From: Micromonospora sp. NBC_01699
GTDB lineage: Bacteria > Actinomycetota > Actinomycetes > Mycobacteriales > Micromonosporaceae
Reading direction: 5' to 3'
Length of the DNA: 64,000 nucleotides
NCBI RefSeq assembly: GCF_036250065.1
Contig: NZ_CP109199.1
Span: 6,014,001 to 6,078,000, forward strand
A program made the position numbers and the translations under genes. Below, piece by piece: positions 41,702-49,757 of this stretch. How positions within the stretch are numbered: position 1 is the first letter of the stretch; each line of letters opens with the position of its first letter. The notes under the pieces were generated by a model. It was given only the letters and a program-made list of their open reading frames with translations. It did not search any database and was not told the DNA's origin.

Positions 41702-41864
41702 GCCGTTACCCTCCTTCCGCGACCACGCTGTAGCGGGCCGGGCGACCTTACCGGCGCCCCCGGCTGCCCAGTGAGAATTTCCGACGAGGTGACACCGCCG
41801 TGAGTGAGCGACGCGAGCCGTTCCACCGGCCGCGCCGCGCCCCCCGCCGGAACGGGGTCACCTC

Positions 41865-44800
41865 ATGACGGATCGCTACCGGGACCGCTGGGGAGAGCCG
41901 GCCGATCCCGCCTGGATGAACGAACCGACCACCGAGTGGCAGGCCGCCTTTCCCGGCCAGCGCTACCCCGGCGATCCCGGGCCGAGGCGCCCCCCGCGCC
42001 CGGCGGGCCGCGCGTCGGTCGTATCCGGCCGGGCCGGCGTCCCCCCGCACGACGGCCCATCCTCGCACCCCGATGACTCGAACCCGACCCAGTTTTCCGG
42101 TCGCGGTTCGAGTCCGGGGCACGGCCAACCGTCGGGCCAGGGTCACCGCCCGACCTACCCATCCGGTCCGCCGCCGGACCAGGCCCCACCTTCCCGGTAC
42201 GCCCAACAGCCCGACCACGGTCCACCGTCACGGCACGGCCAACAGCAACCGGACCATGACTCGTCCTCGTGGCGCGGCCAGCAACCAGACGACGACTCGT
42301 CCTCGTGGCGTGGCCAGCAACCGGAACGCGACTCGTCCTCACGACACGGTCGGCGACCGGACGACAGCTCGTCGTCGTGGCGCGGACAGCAACCGAACGA
42401 CAGCTCATCATCGTGGCGCGGACAGCAACCGGACGACGACTCGTCCTCGTGGCGCGGACAACGACCGGACGACAGCTCGTCCTCGTGGCGCGGACAGCAA
42501 TCGGAGCGCGGCTCGTCCTCCCGGCACGGTCAGCAGCCGATCCATGGTGCCGCTCGTGAGATGGGTCAGCCCTCCGGCTACGGAAATCCGAGTGAGTGGG
42601 GCCAGCAACCGAGCATCGACAGCCGGCGTCCGGCACAGGACGGCCGGGCCACACCGGTCACACCCGACCGGGCCGAACACTGGGGCGGACCGCTCCCGCC
42701 CGCACGCCCGGTCGGCCCGGCAGGTCCGGCGCACCCCGTCGGCCCCGCGCACCCGGTCGGTTCGGCGCGTCCGGTCAGCCCCGCACATCCGGTCAGCCCG
42801 GCGCATCCGGTGAGTCCGGCGCACCCGGTGAGTCCGGCGCATCCGGTCAGTCCGGCGCACCCGGTGAGTCCGGCACATCCGGTCAGTCCGGCACATCCGG
42901 TCAGTCCGGCACATCCGGTCAGTCCGGCACATCCCGGCGGCGGTCCGGGTCGTGGTGTGCCCGCTGGCGCCGGGCACGGCGGACCAAACGCTTCGGGGCC
43001 CGGCGAGTACCGGTCGACCGAACTGCCGGAGCAGCGGTACCAGCAGGAACGGGGCCGCCCCGGCGGCTACGAGCCCGCCGCATACGAACAAGACTGGGAG
43101 GCGCGGGAGCGGCGGCCATACGGGCAGGACGCGGAAACGCCGCGCGACGGCGCAGGCCCGATGGCGCCGTACGACCGGACCGGCCCCTGGCGGACGGACG
43201 CCGCACCCGAGGAGACCCAGGCGCTGCCGGGCCGCCGGCCGTCGTCTGCCGACCGCCGCTTCACCGGCTCCGACGGATCCGACCGCGCCCAGACGCACCG
43301 GCCCGGCCGGTCCGCGCCGGACGCCCAGGTCCCGATCGGACCCGGTGGCATTCCCCGTCCCGGAGACATCCCCCGTCCCGGCCGGGGCGACGGCCCGGCT
43401 GAGCGGCCGGGGCGGAGTGAGCCGGGGTACCAGCCCGGTGCCGAGTCACCCCGTCGCCAACCGCCGAACACCGGACGCTCCGAGCATGAACCCGTGCCAC
43501 CATACGACCGGCGGACCGGACCGGGATCGGACGGCGGATGGTCCCCCGACCGCGGTCCCGCCGTACACCGGGACCTGCCGCCGCCCCGCGATGGTTACCG
43601 CTCGCCCGAGCCCGGCACCCAGCGACCGCCGATGGTCGATCCCGGCCCGGCAGCCGGCCGCCCCGCGCCGCCGATCCGGCCCGACCGTTCCGTGGAACAG
43701 GCTCGGCCGGGGCACGACCGGCCCGCCGAGCAGATCCGCCCGAGCCACGACCGGCCCGCCGAACACCTGCGGCCCGGCCAGGACCGATTTACCGAACAGC
43801 CTCGGCCCGGCCAGGATCGGGTTGCCGGCCAGGACCGGCCCGGCCAGGATCGGGTTGCCGGCCAGGACCGGCCCGGCCAGGATCGGGTTGCCGGCCAGGA
43901 CCGGCCGGGCCAGGTGCCGCCCGGGGCGGGCTGGCCGCTCGACGCCGCGCCGACGCCGTACCGGGCGCCGGATGCGGCGACCACGCCCACCTCCGGTGCG
44001 CCGGTGACGAACGATCCGCTGCCGAGCGGCGCCGATCTGTTCACGCCGAAGCGCGAACGGCGGCCCCAGGCGGCCGAGCCCGTTCCGGCGCCCACCGAAC
44101 GACCGGTGCCGTCCCAGCGCGCTGGCGAACCGGTCGAGGGCCGCGACCCCACCTCGGGCTGGCTGCTCCCGCCGACCGACGACGAGGCGACCAGCCGTAC
44201 CGCCCAGCCCACCGGGCCGAAGGAACACGGCGAGCCCCCGCGTACGCCGGTCTCCGCTCCTCCGGCGGCCGGCCTGCGACTGGAGTTCCTCACCGCGCCC
44301 CCACCACCGACCCCGCCCCACGCCACGCCCGCCGAACCCACGCCGATCGAGCCCACGCCCGCCGAACCCGCGGCGGTCGAACCCTCGTCGTTCCAGCCCA
44401 CGACGTTCGAGCCCACGCCCGCCGAGGCCACAGCGGTCGAGCCCGTGACACCGGTGGTCCGGCTCGAACCCGCGCCAGCGCTGCCTGCCGGACCAGCTTC
44501 GACTGCGCCCGTTCCGGCAGGCGGCTCCACATCGCCCGTCGACAGCACATCAACCGTCGAGTCGGCGTCGCCCGGCGCGCCGTCGGGGTCGCGATCGCCG
44601 TCGCTGGGTTCGGGTTCGGGTTCGGGTTCGGGTTCGGGTTCGGGTTCGGCGGAGCTTGTGCCACCGGGTTCGGTACTGCCGAGGGGCATCGGTGCCACAG
44701 CGGGCCACGAGGCCGAACTCCTCGCGACGGCACCCGCCGGGCCGGGCGTTGGGTCGGGCGGGACATTGGCAGCGGAGCCCGCCAGCGCTTCCGGCGCTGC

Positions 44801-47123
44801 GGCGCCCGCCGATTCGGACCGGACCTCGGCTCCCGCCACGGAGCCGGTCCCCACGGCCGTCTCTACCTCCGGGCCCGTCCCGGCTCCGGCTCCCGCTCCC
44901 TGGCCGCCCGCCGCACCGCGCCCGACCGACGGCGCCACCGTCGGAGCGGCGGCATCCGCCCCCACCGGTAGCCCCACCGAGACCGTCCCGACCAGCGGTA
45001 CCGCACCTGAAGTAGCGATGACCAGCGGCACCACTCCTGAAGCGGCATCGACCAGCGTTAGCGTGGGAGCGACGGGGACCAGCGGCAGCGCCGTGGAAGC
45101 GGCACAGTCAACCGGGACGGGGACGGGGACGGGGACGGGGACGGGGACGACGGCCGACAGTGGACCGGCGACGGATGTCGACGCCTCCGGCGGATCGGCG
45201 ACGGTGATCGGCATGCCGGCAGGTCCGGTGGCCGGTGTCGGCATCGGCGCCGGGTCGGTTGCGGTCGACCCGGCGGTGGCGACAGCGGGCGCCGCCCCGC
45301 TCGGCGTACCGGCCGAACCGGTTGCCGAGGCGGGGGTGACGGCGTCGGGGAGCCCGGTCGGCACCACCTCGGGGGGACGGGAATTTGCGGCGACGGACGA
45401 CCCGGCCACCGCTGCGGGCGCTCCGGGCGCTCCGGGCGCTCCGGGGAACGGGGAGCCGGCGGCCGAGGCGTGGACCGGGGCGGCACCGGGCGTCCCCTCG
45501 GCAGAGCCGGCAGACGGCGGTGGGACGACACTGTCGCGCCCGCTCGACGTGGAACACCTCGCCGACGACGAGTACCCGGCCGAGGGCACACTGCCGGAGG
45601 ATCCGCTGCCGGTGTCGGGGCCGCCGCTGGCCACCTCTCCACCGGGCTCACCGGTCGCCGAGGCCAGCCCGGACACCGTGCTGCCCGCGCCGGAGGGCCC
45701 GGCAGCCGGCGCCGCCACGGCACTGCGAGCACCGACCATGCTCACCCCGATCATCACGCCGGACGAGCCGACCGTGCCGGAGGCACCGCCGCCGGACGAA
45801 GCACCCGAATCGCCGCCGCCGGACCCGGAGCAGGTGCTCTCGGCGTACCGGTGGAGGTTTCACCACGAGACGCTGCGGGAGTTGGTCGAGGATCCGGACG
45901 AGCTGCGGGCGATCCGGGATCGGCTGACCGAAAAGGTGGATCTGGCCCAGGACAACCGCACCCGGGCTCGGCTGCTCAGTCTGCGCGCGGTGGTCTCCCG
46001 GATCCTCGGCGAGCTGGGCAAGGCGCTCGCCGACGGCAAGCTCGCCCTGGGGCACGCGGAGGCCACCGGGGAACTGCGGCGGATCGCCATCGCCCAGGCC
46101 CGGCTGGCACACGTGCTCCAGTGGCGTGGCGACTTCGCCGAGGCCGACCGGCTGTTCGAGGAGGCGAACTCGTCCGAGTTGCCGGACCGGCTGCGCGCCA
46201 CGATGCACGAGCACGCCGGTCGTTCCTGCTACGACCAGGGCCGCTACATCGAGGCGTGCAACCACTTCGAGAAGGCGCTCGAACTGCGCAAGGTCGAGGA
46301 CCCGGACCTGATCGCCCGTACCGAACTCGCCCTGGACGCGGTGTTCAGCAAGGTCGCGCAGCAGGGCTGGGGACCGTACCCCCGGGACCGGGACGTCATC
46401 CTCCAGGTGCACCGGCCGCCGGTGCCGGCGTTCAGCGAACGGATGCAACGCTGGGGCTACACCACGCCGGACGGCGAGTCGGCGATCCTGCCGAGCTACG
46501 CCGACGCCCAGCCGTTCCACGACCGGGTGGCCTGGGTACGCCGGCCGGAAGCCCGTACCTGGGAACTGATCGACGAGTCCGGTGAGCTGCTGATCGGGGC
46601 GGACGCCGGTTACCTCGGCGTCGGCTCGTTCGCCGACGGACTGGCCTGGGTCTCCCGGGACGGTACCGGGGGTTGGATCGCCGTCGACCGGAACAACCGG
46701 GTCGTGATCGGGCAGGGCTGCGACGACGTACGGCCGTTCCGCCGGGGTGTCGCCGCGATCCGGCGCGGCGGTTGGGGTGCGGTCGACAAGACCGGCCGGG
46801 AGGTGCTGCCAACCCGGTACGCCGCGTTCGCCACCGCCCTGACCGACGGTCGCTACGTCGAGGGCTTCACCGACGAGGGACTCGCCATCGTCGACCTCGG
46901 CGGACGCAAGGGAGTGGTCGACCGGACCGGCCGGGTGATCGTGTCTCCGGCGTACCCGGCGATGGTGATCCACCCGGTGGCGTTCCTGATCGCCACCCCG
47001 GACGGCCAGTGGGGCGCGCTCGACCGGCGCGGCGAGTTGCTGATCGACCCGGTCCACCCGAGCCGCAACGACGTGATGGACGAGATCGACCGACTGCTGG
47101 CGGACACCAAGCCGGTACTCTGA
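41865..47123 (+). CDS. Giant repeat-rich protein with TPR and WG repeats
   Basis: The protein is 1752 aa with no signal peptide or membrane segment. Residues 1-1310 are disordered, rich in Pro, Ser, Thr, Gly and Ala, and include several tandem repeats: [11 protein letters not shown]-like (about 126-226), HPVSPA (about 300-357), a QDRPGQ-type 11-residue repeat (about 647-680), GS (about 914-928) and TG (about 1083-1095). Residues about 1329-1489 form TPR-like helices ([48 protein letters not shown]). Residues about 1510-1729 form WG repeats ([40 protein letters not shown]). The C-terminal modules suggest protein binding; no enzyme activity is visible. Confidence 0.88.
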   Translation: MTDRYRDRWGEPADPAWMNEPTTEWQAAFPGQRYPGDPGPRRPPRPAGRASVVSGRAGVPPHDGPSSHPDDSNPTQFSGRGSSPGHGQPSGQGHRPTYPSGPPPDQAPPSRYAQQPDHGPPSRHGQQQPDHDSSSWRGQQPDDDSSSWRGQQPERDSSSRHGRRPDDSSSSWRGQQPNDSSSSWRGQQPDDDSSSWRGQRPDDSSSSWRGQQSERGSSSRHGQQPIHGAAREMGQPSGYGNPSEWGQQPSIDSRRPAQDGRATPVTPDRAEHWGGPLPPARPVGPAGPAHPVGPAHPVGSARPVSPAHPVSPAHPVSPAHPVSPAHPVSPAHPVSPAHPVSPAHPVSPAHPVSPAHPGGGPGRGVPAGAGHGGPNASGPGEYRSTELPEQRYQQERGRPGGYEPAAYEQDWEARERRPYGQDAETPRDGAGPMAPYDRTGPWRTDAAPEETQALPGRRPSSADRRFTGSDGSDRAQTHRPGRSAPDAQVPIGPGGIPRPGDIPRPGRGDGPAERPGRSEPGYQPGAESPRRQPPNTGRSEHEPVPPYDRRTGPGSDGGWSPDRGPAVHRDLPPPRDGYRSPEPGTQRPPMVDPGPAAGRPAPPIRPDRSVEQARPGHDRPAEQIRPSHDRPAEHLRPGQDRFTEQPRPGQDRVAGQDRPGQDRVAGQDRPGQDRVAGQDRPGQVPPGAGWPLDAAPTPYRAPDAATTPTSGAPVTNDPLPSGADLFTPKRERRPQAAEPVPAPTERPVPSQRAGEPVEGRDPTSGWLLPPTDDEATSRTAQPTGPKEHGEPPRTPVSAPPAAGLRLEFLTAPPPPTPPHATPAEPTPIEPTPAEPAAVEPSSFQPTTFEPTPAEATAVEPVTPVVRLEPAPALPAGPASTAPVPAGGSTSPVDSTSTVESASPGAPSGSRSPSLGSGSGSGSGSGSGSAELVPPGSVLPRGIGATAGHEAELLATAPAGPGVGSGGTLAAEPASASGAAAPADSDRTSAPATEPVPTAVSTSGPVPAPAPAPWPPAAPRPTDGATVGAAASAPTGSPTETVPTSGTAPEVAMTSGTTPEAASTSVSVGATGTSGSAVEAAQSTGTGTGTGTGTGTTADSGPATDVDASGGSATVIGMPAGPVAGVGIGAGSVAVDPAVATAGAAPLGVPAEPVAEAGVTASGSPVGTTSGGREFAATDDPATAAGAPGAPGAPGNGEPAAEAWTGAAPGVPSAEPADGGGTTLSRPLDVEHLADDEYPAEGTLPEDPLPVSGPPLATSPPGSPVAEASPDTVLPAPEGPAAGAATALRAPTMLTPIITPDEPTVPEAPPPDEAPESPPPDPEQVLSAYRWRFHHETLRELVEDPDELRAIRDRLTEKVDLAQDNRTRARLLSLRAVVSRILGELGKALADGKLALGHAEATGELRRIAIAQARLAHVLQWRGDFAEADRLFEEANSSELPDRLRATMHEHAGRSCYDQGRYIEACNHFEKALELRKVEDPDLIARTELALDAVFSKVAQQGWGPYPRDRDVILQVHRPPVPAFSERMQRWGYTTPDGESAILPSYADAQPFHDRVAWVRRPEARTWELIDESGELLIGADAGYLGVGSFADGLAWVSRDGTGGWIAVDRNNRVVIGQGCDDVRPFRRGVAAIRRGGWGAVDKTGREVLPTRYAAFATALTDGRYVEGFTDEGLAIVDLGGRKGVVDRTGRVIVSPAYPAMVIHPVAFLIATPDGQWGALDRRGELLIDPVHPSRNDVMDEIDRLLADTKPVL
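42240..42540. repeat. Degenerate tandem repeat in giant gene, SSSSWRGQQ
   Basis: About eight to nine imperfect units of roughly 33-36 bp encode [10 protein letters not shown]-type peptides. Substitutions such as DD/ER are shared between non-adjacent units, suggesting repeated duplication. Confidence 0.8.
42767..42930. repeat. 18-bp tandem repeat encoding HPVSPA
   Basis: About nine near-identical 18-bp units encode HPVSPA. The differences between units are mainly silent or single-base, implying recent expansion. Confidence 0.85.
43803..43901. repeat. 33-bp tandem repeat, three copies
   Basis: Three exact 33-bp copies (43803-43835, 43836-43868, 43869-43901) and a partial fourth encode an 11-residue [11 protein letters not shown]-type unit. 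Confidence 0.88.
44606..44647. repeat. Hexanucleotide repeats encoding Gly-Ser
   Basis: Seven tandem GGGTTC units encode GSGSGS. A second hexamer run, GGGACG, six units, encodes TGTG at 45114-45149. Both are classic slippage-prone microsatellites that keep the frame. Confidence 0.9.
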
Positions 47124-47239
47124 GCGACCACCAAGCCTGATGGCTGGGCCGGGGTTTCGATCGGACGTCGGACCATCGGATCGGACGGCAGCCGGGTCGG
47201 CGGCTCGAAACGGTAGATTCCGGCCCGGCTAGTCGATCA

Positions 47240-47267
47240 TTGAAACGATATCGGCAAAGGTTATGGT
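47240..47267 (+). promoter_or_regulatory. Promoter of aldo/keto reductase gene
   Basis: TTGAAA at 47240-47245 and TATGGT at 47262-47267 are separated by 16 bp. The -10 ends 7 nt before the ATG at 47275, implying a leaderless mRNA. Confidence 0.68.
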
Positions 47268-47274
47268 CTGGAGC

Positions 47275-48270
47275 ATGGACTTCCGACACCTTGGCCGTTC
47301 CGGTCTCCAGGTCAGTGAGATCTCGTACGGCAACTGGATCACCCACGGCTCGCAGATCGAGGAGGACGCCGCCCTGGCCTGCGTCCAAGCCGCACTGGAC
47401 CACGGCATCACCACGTTCGACACCGCCGACGTCTACGCCGGCACCCGCGCCGAGGCCGTACTCGGTCGAGCCCTACAGGGGCAGCGCCGGGAGGGGCTGG
47501 AGATCTTCACCAAGGTCTACTGGCCGACCGGTCCCGGACCGAACGACCGGGGGCTCTCCCGCAAGCACATCATGGAGTCGATCAACGGCTCGCTGCGCCG
47601 GTTGCAGACCGACTACGTCGACCTGTACCAGGCCCACCGGTACGACTACACCACGCCGCTCGAAGAGACGATGGAGGCTTTCGCCGACGTCGTACGCTCC
47701 GGCAAGGCGCTCTACATCGGGGTGTCCGAGTGGCGCGCGGACGAGATCCGCGAGGCGTACGAACTGGCCCGCCAGTTGAAGATCCACCTGGTCTCCAACC
47801 AGCCGCAGTACTCGATGCTGTGGCGGGTGATCGAGGCCGAGGTCGTACCGGCCAGCGAGGAACTGGGGATCGGTCAGATCGTCTTCTCACCGATGGCGCA
47901 GGGCGTGCTGTCCGGCAAGTACCTGCCCGGCCAGCCGCCGCCGGCCGGCTCCCGGGCCACCGACGAGAAGTCCGGGGCGTCGTTCATCGCCCGGTTCATG
48001 ACCGACGAGGTGCTGACCACCGTGCAGCGGCTCAAGCCGCTGGCCGACCAGGCCGGGCTGAGCATGCCCCAGCTCGCGGTCGCCTGGGTGCTCCAGAACC
48101 CGAACGTGTCGTCGGCGATCGTCGGCGCGACCCGCCCCGAGCAGGTCGCGGACAACGTCAAGGCGGCCGGGGTCAAGCTCGACGCCGACCTGCTCAAGGC
48201 GATCGACGAGATCGTCTCACCGATCACCGAGCGGGACCCGGCCAAGACGCAGAGCCCGGCCCGCCCGTAG
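47275..48270 (+). CDS. Aldo/keto reductase
   Basis: The protein is 331 aa. The AKR catalytic tetrad is present: Asp and Tyr in FDTADVYAG (about 48-56), Lys in IFTKVYWP and His in LYQAHRYD. NADPH-binding motifs near the C-terminus include IVGATRPEQVADNV. The form resembles the potassium-channel beta subunit/YghZ group. It reduces carbonyl substrates, not identifiable here. The ATG at 47263 in frame upstream lies within the -10, so 47275 is preferred. Confidence 0.93.
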   Translation: MDFRHLGRSGLQVSEISYGNWITHGSQIEEDAALACVQAALDHGITTFDTADVYAGTRAEAVLGRALQGQRREGLEIFTKVYWPTGPGPNDRGLSRKHIMESINGSLRRLQTDYVDLYQAHRYDYTTPLEETMEAFADVVRSGKALYIGVSEWRADEIREAYELARQLKIHLVSNQPQYSMLWRVIEAEVVPASEELGIGQIVFSPMAQGVLSGKYLPGQPPPAGSRATDEKSGASFIARFMTDEVLTTVQRLKPLADQAGLSMPQLAVAWVLQNPNVSSAIVGATRPEQVADNVKAAGVKLDADLLKAIDEIVSPITERDPAKTQSPARP

Positions 48271-48278
48271 TCGTACCG

Positions 48279-48311
48279 GCCCGGCACCCGCTCCTCGCGC
48301 GGGTGCCGGGC
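48279..48311 (+). terminator. Terminator after aldo/keto reductase
   Basis: Perfect 13-bp stem (48279-48291 with 48299-48311) with a 7-nt loop, 8 nt past the stop codon. Confidence 0.8.
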
Positions 48312-48312
48312 G

Positions 48313-48417
48313 GCCGTCACGTTTGGGCCAACCGCCGTCACGTTCGGGCGAACGGCCGTCACGTTTGGGCCAACCGCCGTCACGTTCGGGCGAACGGCCG
48401 TCACGTTCGGGCGAACG
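48313..48417. repeat. 21-bp tandem repeat, five copies, intergenic
   Basis: Five 21-bp units (48313, 48334, 48355, 48376, 48397) each begin GCCGTCACGTT. Units 1 and 3 continue TGGGCCAACC; units 2, 4 and 5 continue CGGGCGAACG. In each unit GTT and AAC form a small inverted repeat (GTTCG/CGAAC or TTGG/CCAA). The array fills the whole gap between the reductase terminator and the stop of the M50 protease gene. Confidence 0.95.
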
Positions 48418-48420
48418 CCG

Positions 48421-49233
48421 TCACAGCCAGTCCTGCCAGAATCGGATCAGGTCGTAGCCGGCGGCGTAGAGCGGGCTGGGCAGGCCGAGCCAGTCGCCGA
48501 CGGTGAACACGGCGGAGAAGAACCAGTTGCTGATCCGCGGGTTCCAGAGCAGCGCGAACAGCAGCAGGAAGCCGTACGGGGCCATCAGGTCGTAGCCGCG
48601 CCGCCACTGCGGTGACAGCCACGGATAGAGCATGTTGCCGCCGTCCAGGCCCGGCACCGGCAGCAGGTTGAGCACGCTCGCGGTGAGCTGGAGGAAACCG
48701 AGCAGCGCGACGCCGGCCCAGAACTCCGGGTGCGCGCCGATGTCCAGGGTGAACGCGAACGGCAGCACCAACACCAGGGCGAAGAGCACATTGGTCGCCG
48801 GCCCGGCGAGGCTGACCAGGGTGTGGCGCAGCCGACCGGGGATCTGGTGGTGGTCGACCCAGACCGCGCCGCCGGGTAGGCCGATGCCACCGAGCAGCAC
48901 GATCACGACCGGGAAGACGATCGACAGCAGCGGGTGGCTGTACTTCAGCGGGTTGAGGGTGAGGTAGCCCCGGTGGGCCACTCCCCGGTCCCCGGCCCGG
49001 AACGCCACGATCGCGTGGGCGTACTCGTGCAGGCAGAGCGAGACCAGCCAGCCGCTGACGACAAACAGGAAGACGTCGAACCGTACGTTGCCGAACTTGT
49101 TCCAGCTCAGTACGCCGCTGGTCACGAAGAGCGCGACCAGGGCCAGGAAGATGGGGCTCGGCCGGAACGCTTCCCGTGGCACCCCGAGCACCAGCCGGTC
49201 GCGGCCCGAGTGTTCGAAGCCCATCAGGCTCAC
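48421..49233 (-). CDS. Site-2 protease (M50) family membrane protein
   Basis: The protein is 270 aa with about six membrane segments. The zinc motif HEYAH (about residue 69) and the second motif NLLPVPGLDGG (about residue 187) are complete, as in intramembrane-cleaving M50 proteases of the SpoIVFB/Rip type. No PDZ or CBS domain is present, so it is the minimal form. The GTG at 49233 overlaps the stop of the small upstream gene by 4 bp. Likely roles are regulated cleavage of membrane-bound regulators; the target is unknown. Confidence 0.9.
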   Translation of the reverse strand: MSLMGFEHSGRDRLVLGVPREAFRPSPIFLALVALFVTSGVLSWNKFGNVRFDVFLFVVSGWLVSLCLHEYAHAIVAFRAGDRGVAHRGYLTLNPLKYSHPLLSIVFPVVIVLLGGIGLPGGAVWVDHHQIPGRLRHTLVSLAGPATNVLFALVLVLPFAFTLDIGAHPEFWAGVALLGFLQLTASVLNLLPVPGLDGGNMLYPWLSPQWRRGYDLMAPYGFLLLFALLWNPRISNWFFSAVFTVGDWLGLPSPLYAAGYDLIRFWQDWL

Positions 49234-49430
49234 TCGGCGACCGGTTGCAGGCTCATCCGGTACTCGACCCGATCGTCCTCCAGCAGGATCACGGTGGCGA
49301 CTCCGGCCGCTGAGAGCTCACGCCAGGCCTGGCCGATCCAGGACTCGGCGTCGGCTTGGCTGCCGAACGTCTCGTCCGGCCCGCTCACCGCCTGGCCGTC
49401 CGTGCCCTCGTACCGCCAGCTCCACGGCAT
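49230..49430 (-). CDS. Small conserved hypothetical protein
   Basis: The protein is 66 aa, beginning MPWSWRYEGTDG, with DAESWIGQAWRELSAAG and VEYRMSL later: an alpha/beta sequence with no membrane segment or Cys. GGGAG with 7-nt spacing before the ATG at 49430 supports translation. It is coupled by a GTGA overlap to the M50 protease gene, so it could be an accessory to it. I recall similar small proteins in Streptomyces but no function. Confidence 0.78.
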   Translation of the reverse strand: MPWSWRYEGTDGQAVSGPDETFGSQADAESWIGQAWRELSAAGVATVILLEDDRVEYRMSLQPVAE

Positions 49431-49582
49431 CTCGCGTCTCCCCTCACCGATGTCCCCGACGGACCCCGCCAGCCTAGCCGTCCGACAGCACCCCTCGATC
49501 CCCCGCGCACCCCGACCCCCCACCCCACCCACCCCCACCCCCAAACCCCACCCCCCCACGCCCCCCACGCCCCACATCGCCC

Positions 49583-49644
49583 CGCGATCTAGGGCATATG
49601 GTGGTGATTGGAGATCATCAAGCACGTATTTGCCCTAGATCGCG
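49583..49644. repeat. Intergenic palindrome (site 4)
   Basis: Arms 49583-49596 and 49631-49644 (CGCGATCTAGGGCA and its complement) pair perfectly over 14 bp, and the pairing continues imperfectly inward. The loop of 34 nt is AT-rich. Sequence differs from sites 1-3, but it has the same C-tract/palindrome/G-tract setting, here between divergent genes. Confidence 0.9.
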
Positions 49645-49745
49645 AGCGTGGGGCGAGCGTGGGGCGGGCGTGAGGCGGGCGTGGGGAGGGGGTGGGGAGG
49701 GGGTGGGGAGGGGCACCTCGCGGGTCGATAGGTGGGTGGGCGATC

Positions 49746-49751
49746 TAAGGT
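49746..49751 (+). promoter_or_regulatory. -10 of leaderless cobU-cobT gene
   Basis: TAAGGT ends 6 nt before the ATG at 49758; no ribosome site is present. Confidence 0.65.
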
Positions 49752-49757
49752 ACGAGC

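Larger units (their letters stand above)
49431..49757. other. Intergenic region with C-tract, palindrome and G-tract
   Basis: This 327-bp divergent gap has no gene. It reads as a C-rich tract (about 49485-49582), the palindrome at 49583-49644, a G-rich tract (about 49650-49740, with runs such as GGGGAGGGGGTGGGGAGGGGG), and the -10 of the cobU-cobT gene at 49746. Confidence 0.85.

Noticed and set aside
42100-42120. tRNA-like TTCGAGTCC segment
   Set aside because: It lies inside the giant repeat-protein gene and no acceptor stem or other tRNA arms pair around it.
48313-48417. CRISPR array
   Set aside because: The units are contiguous without spacers, only 21 bp long, and no cas gene is nearby.
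49431-49757. Cobalamin riboswitch upstream of cobU-cobT
   Set aside because: No B12-box-like core or multi-arm fold is visible and the promoter is leaderless.
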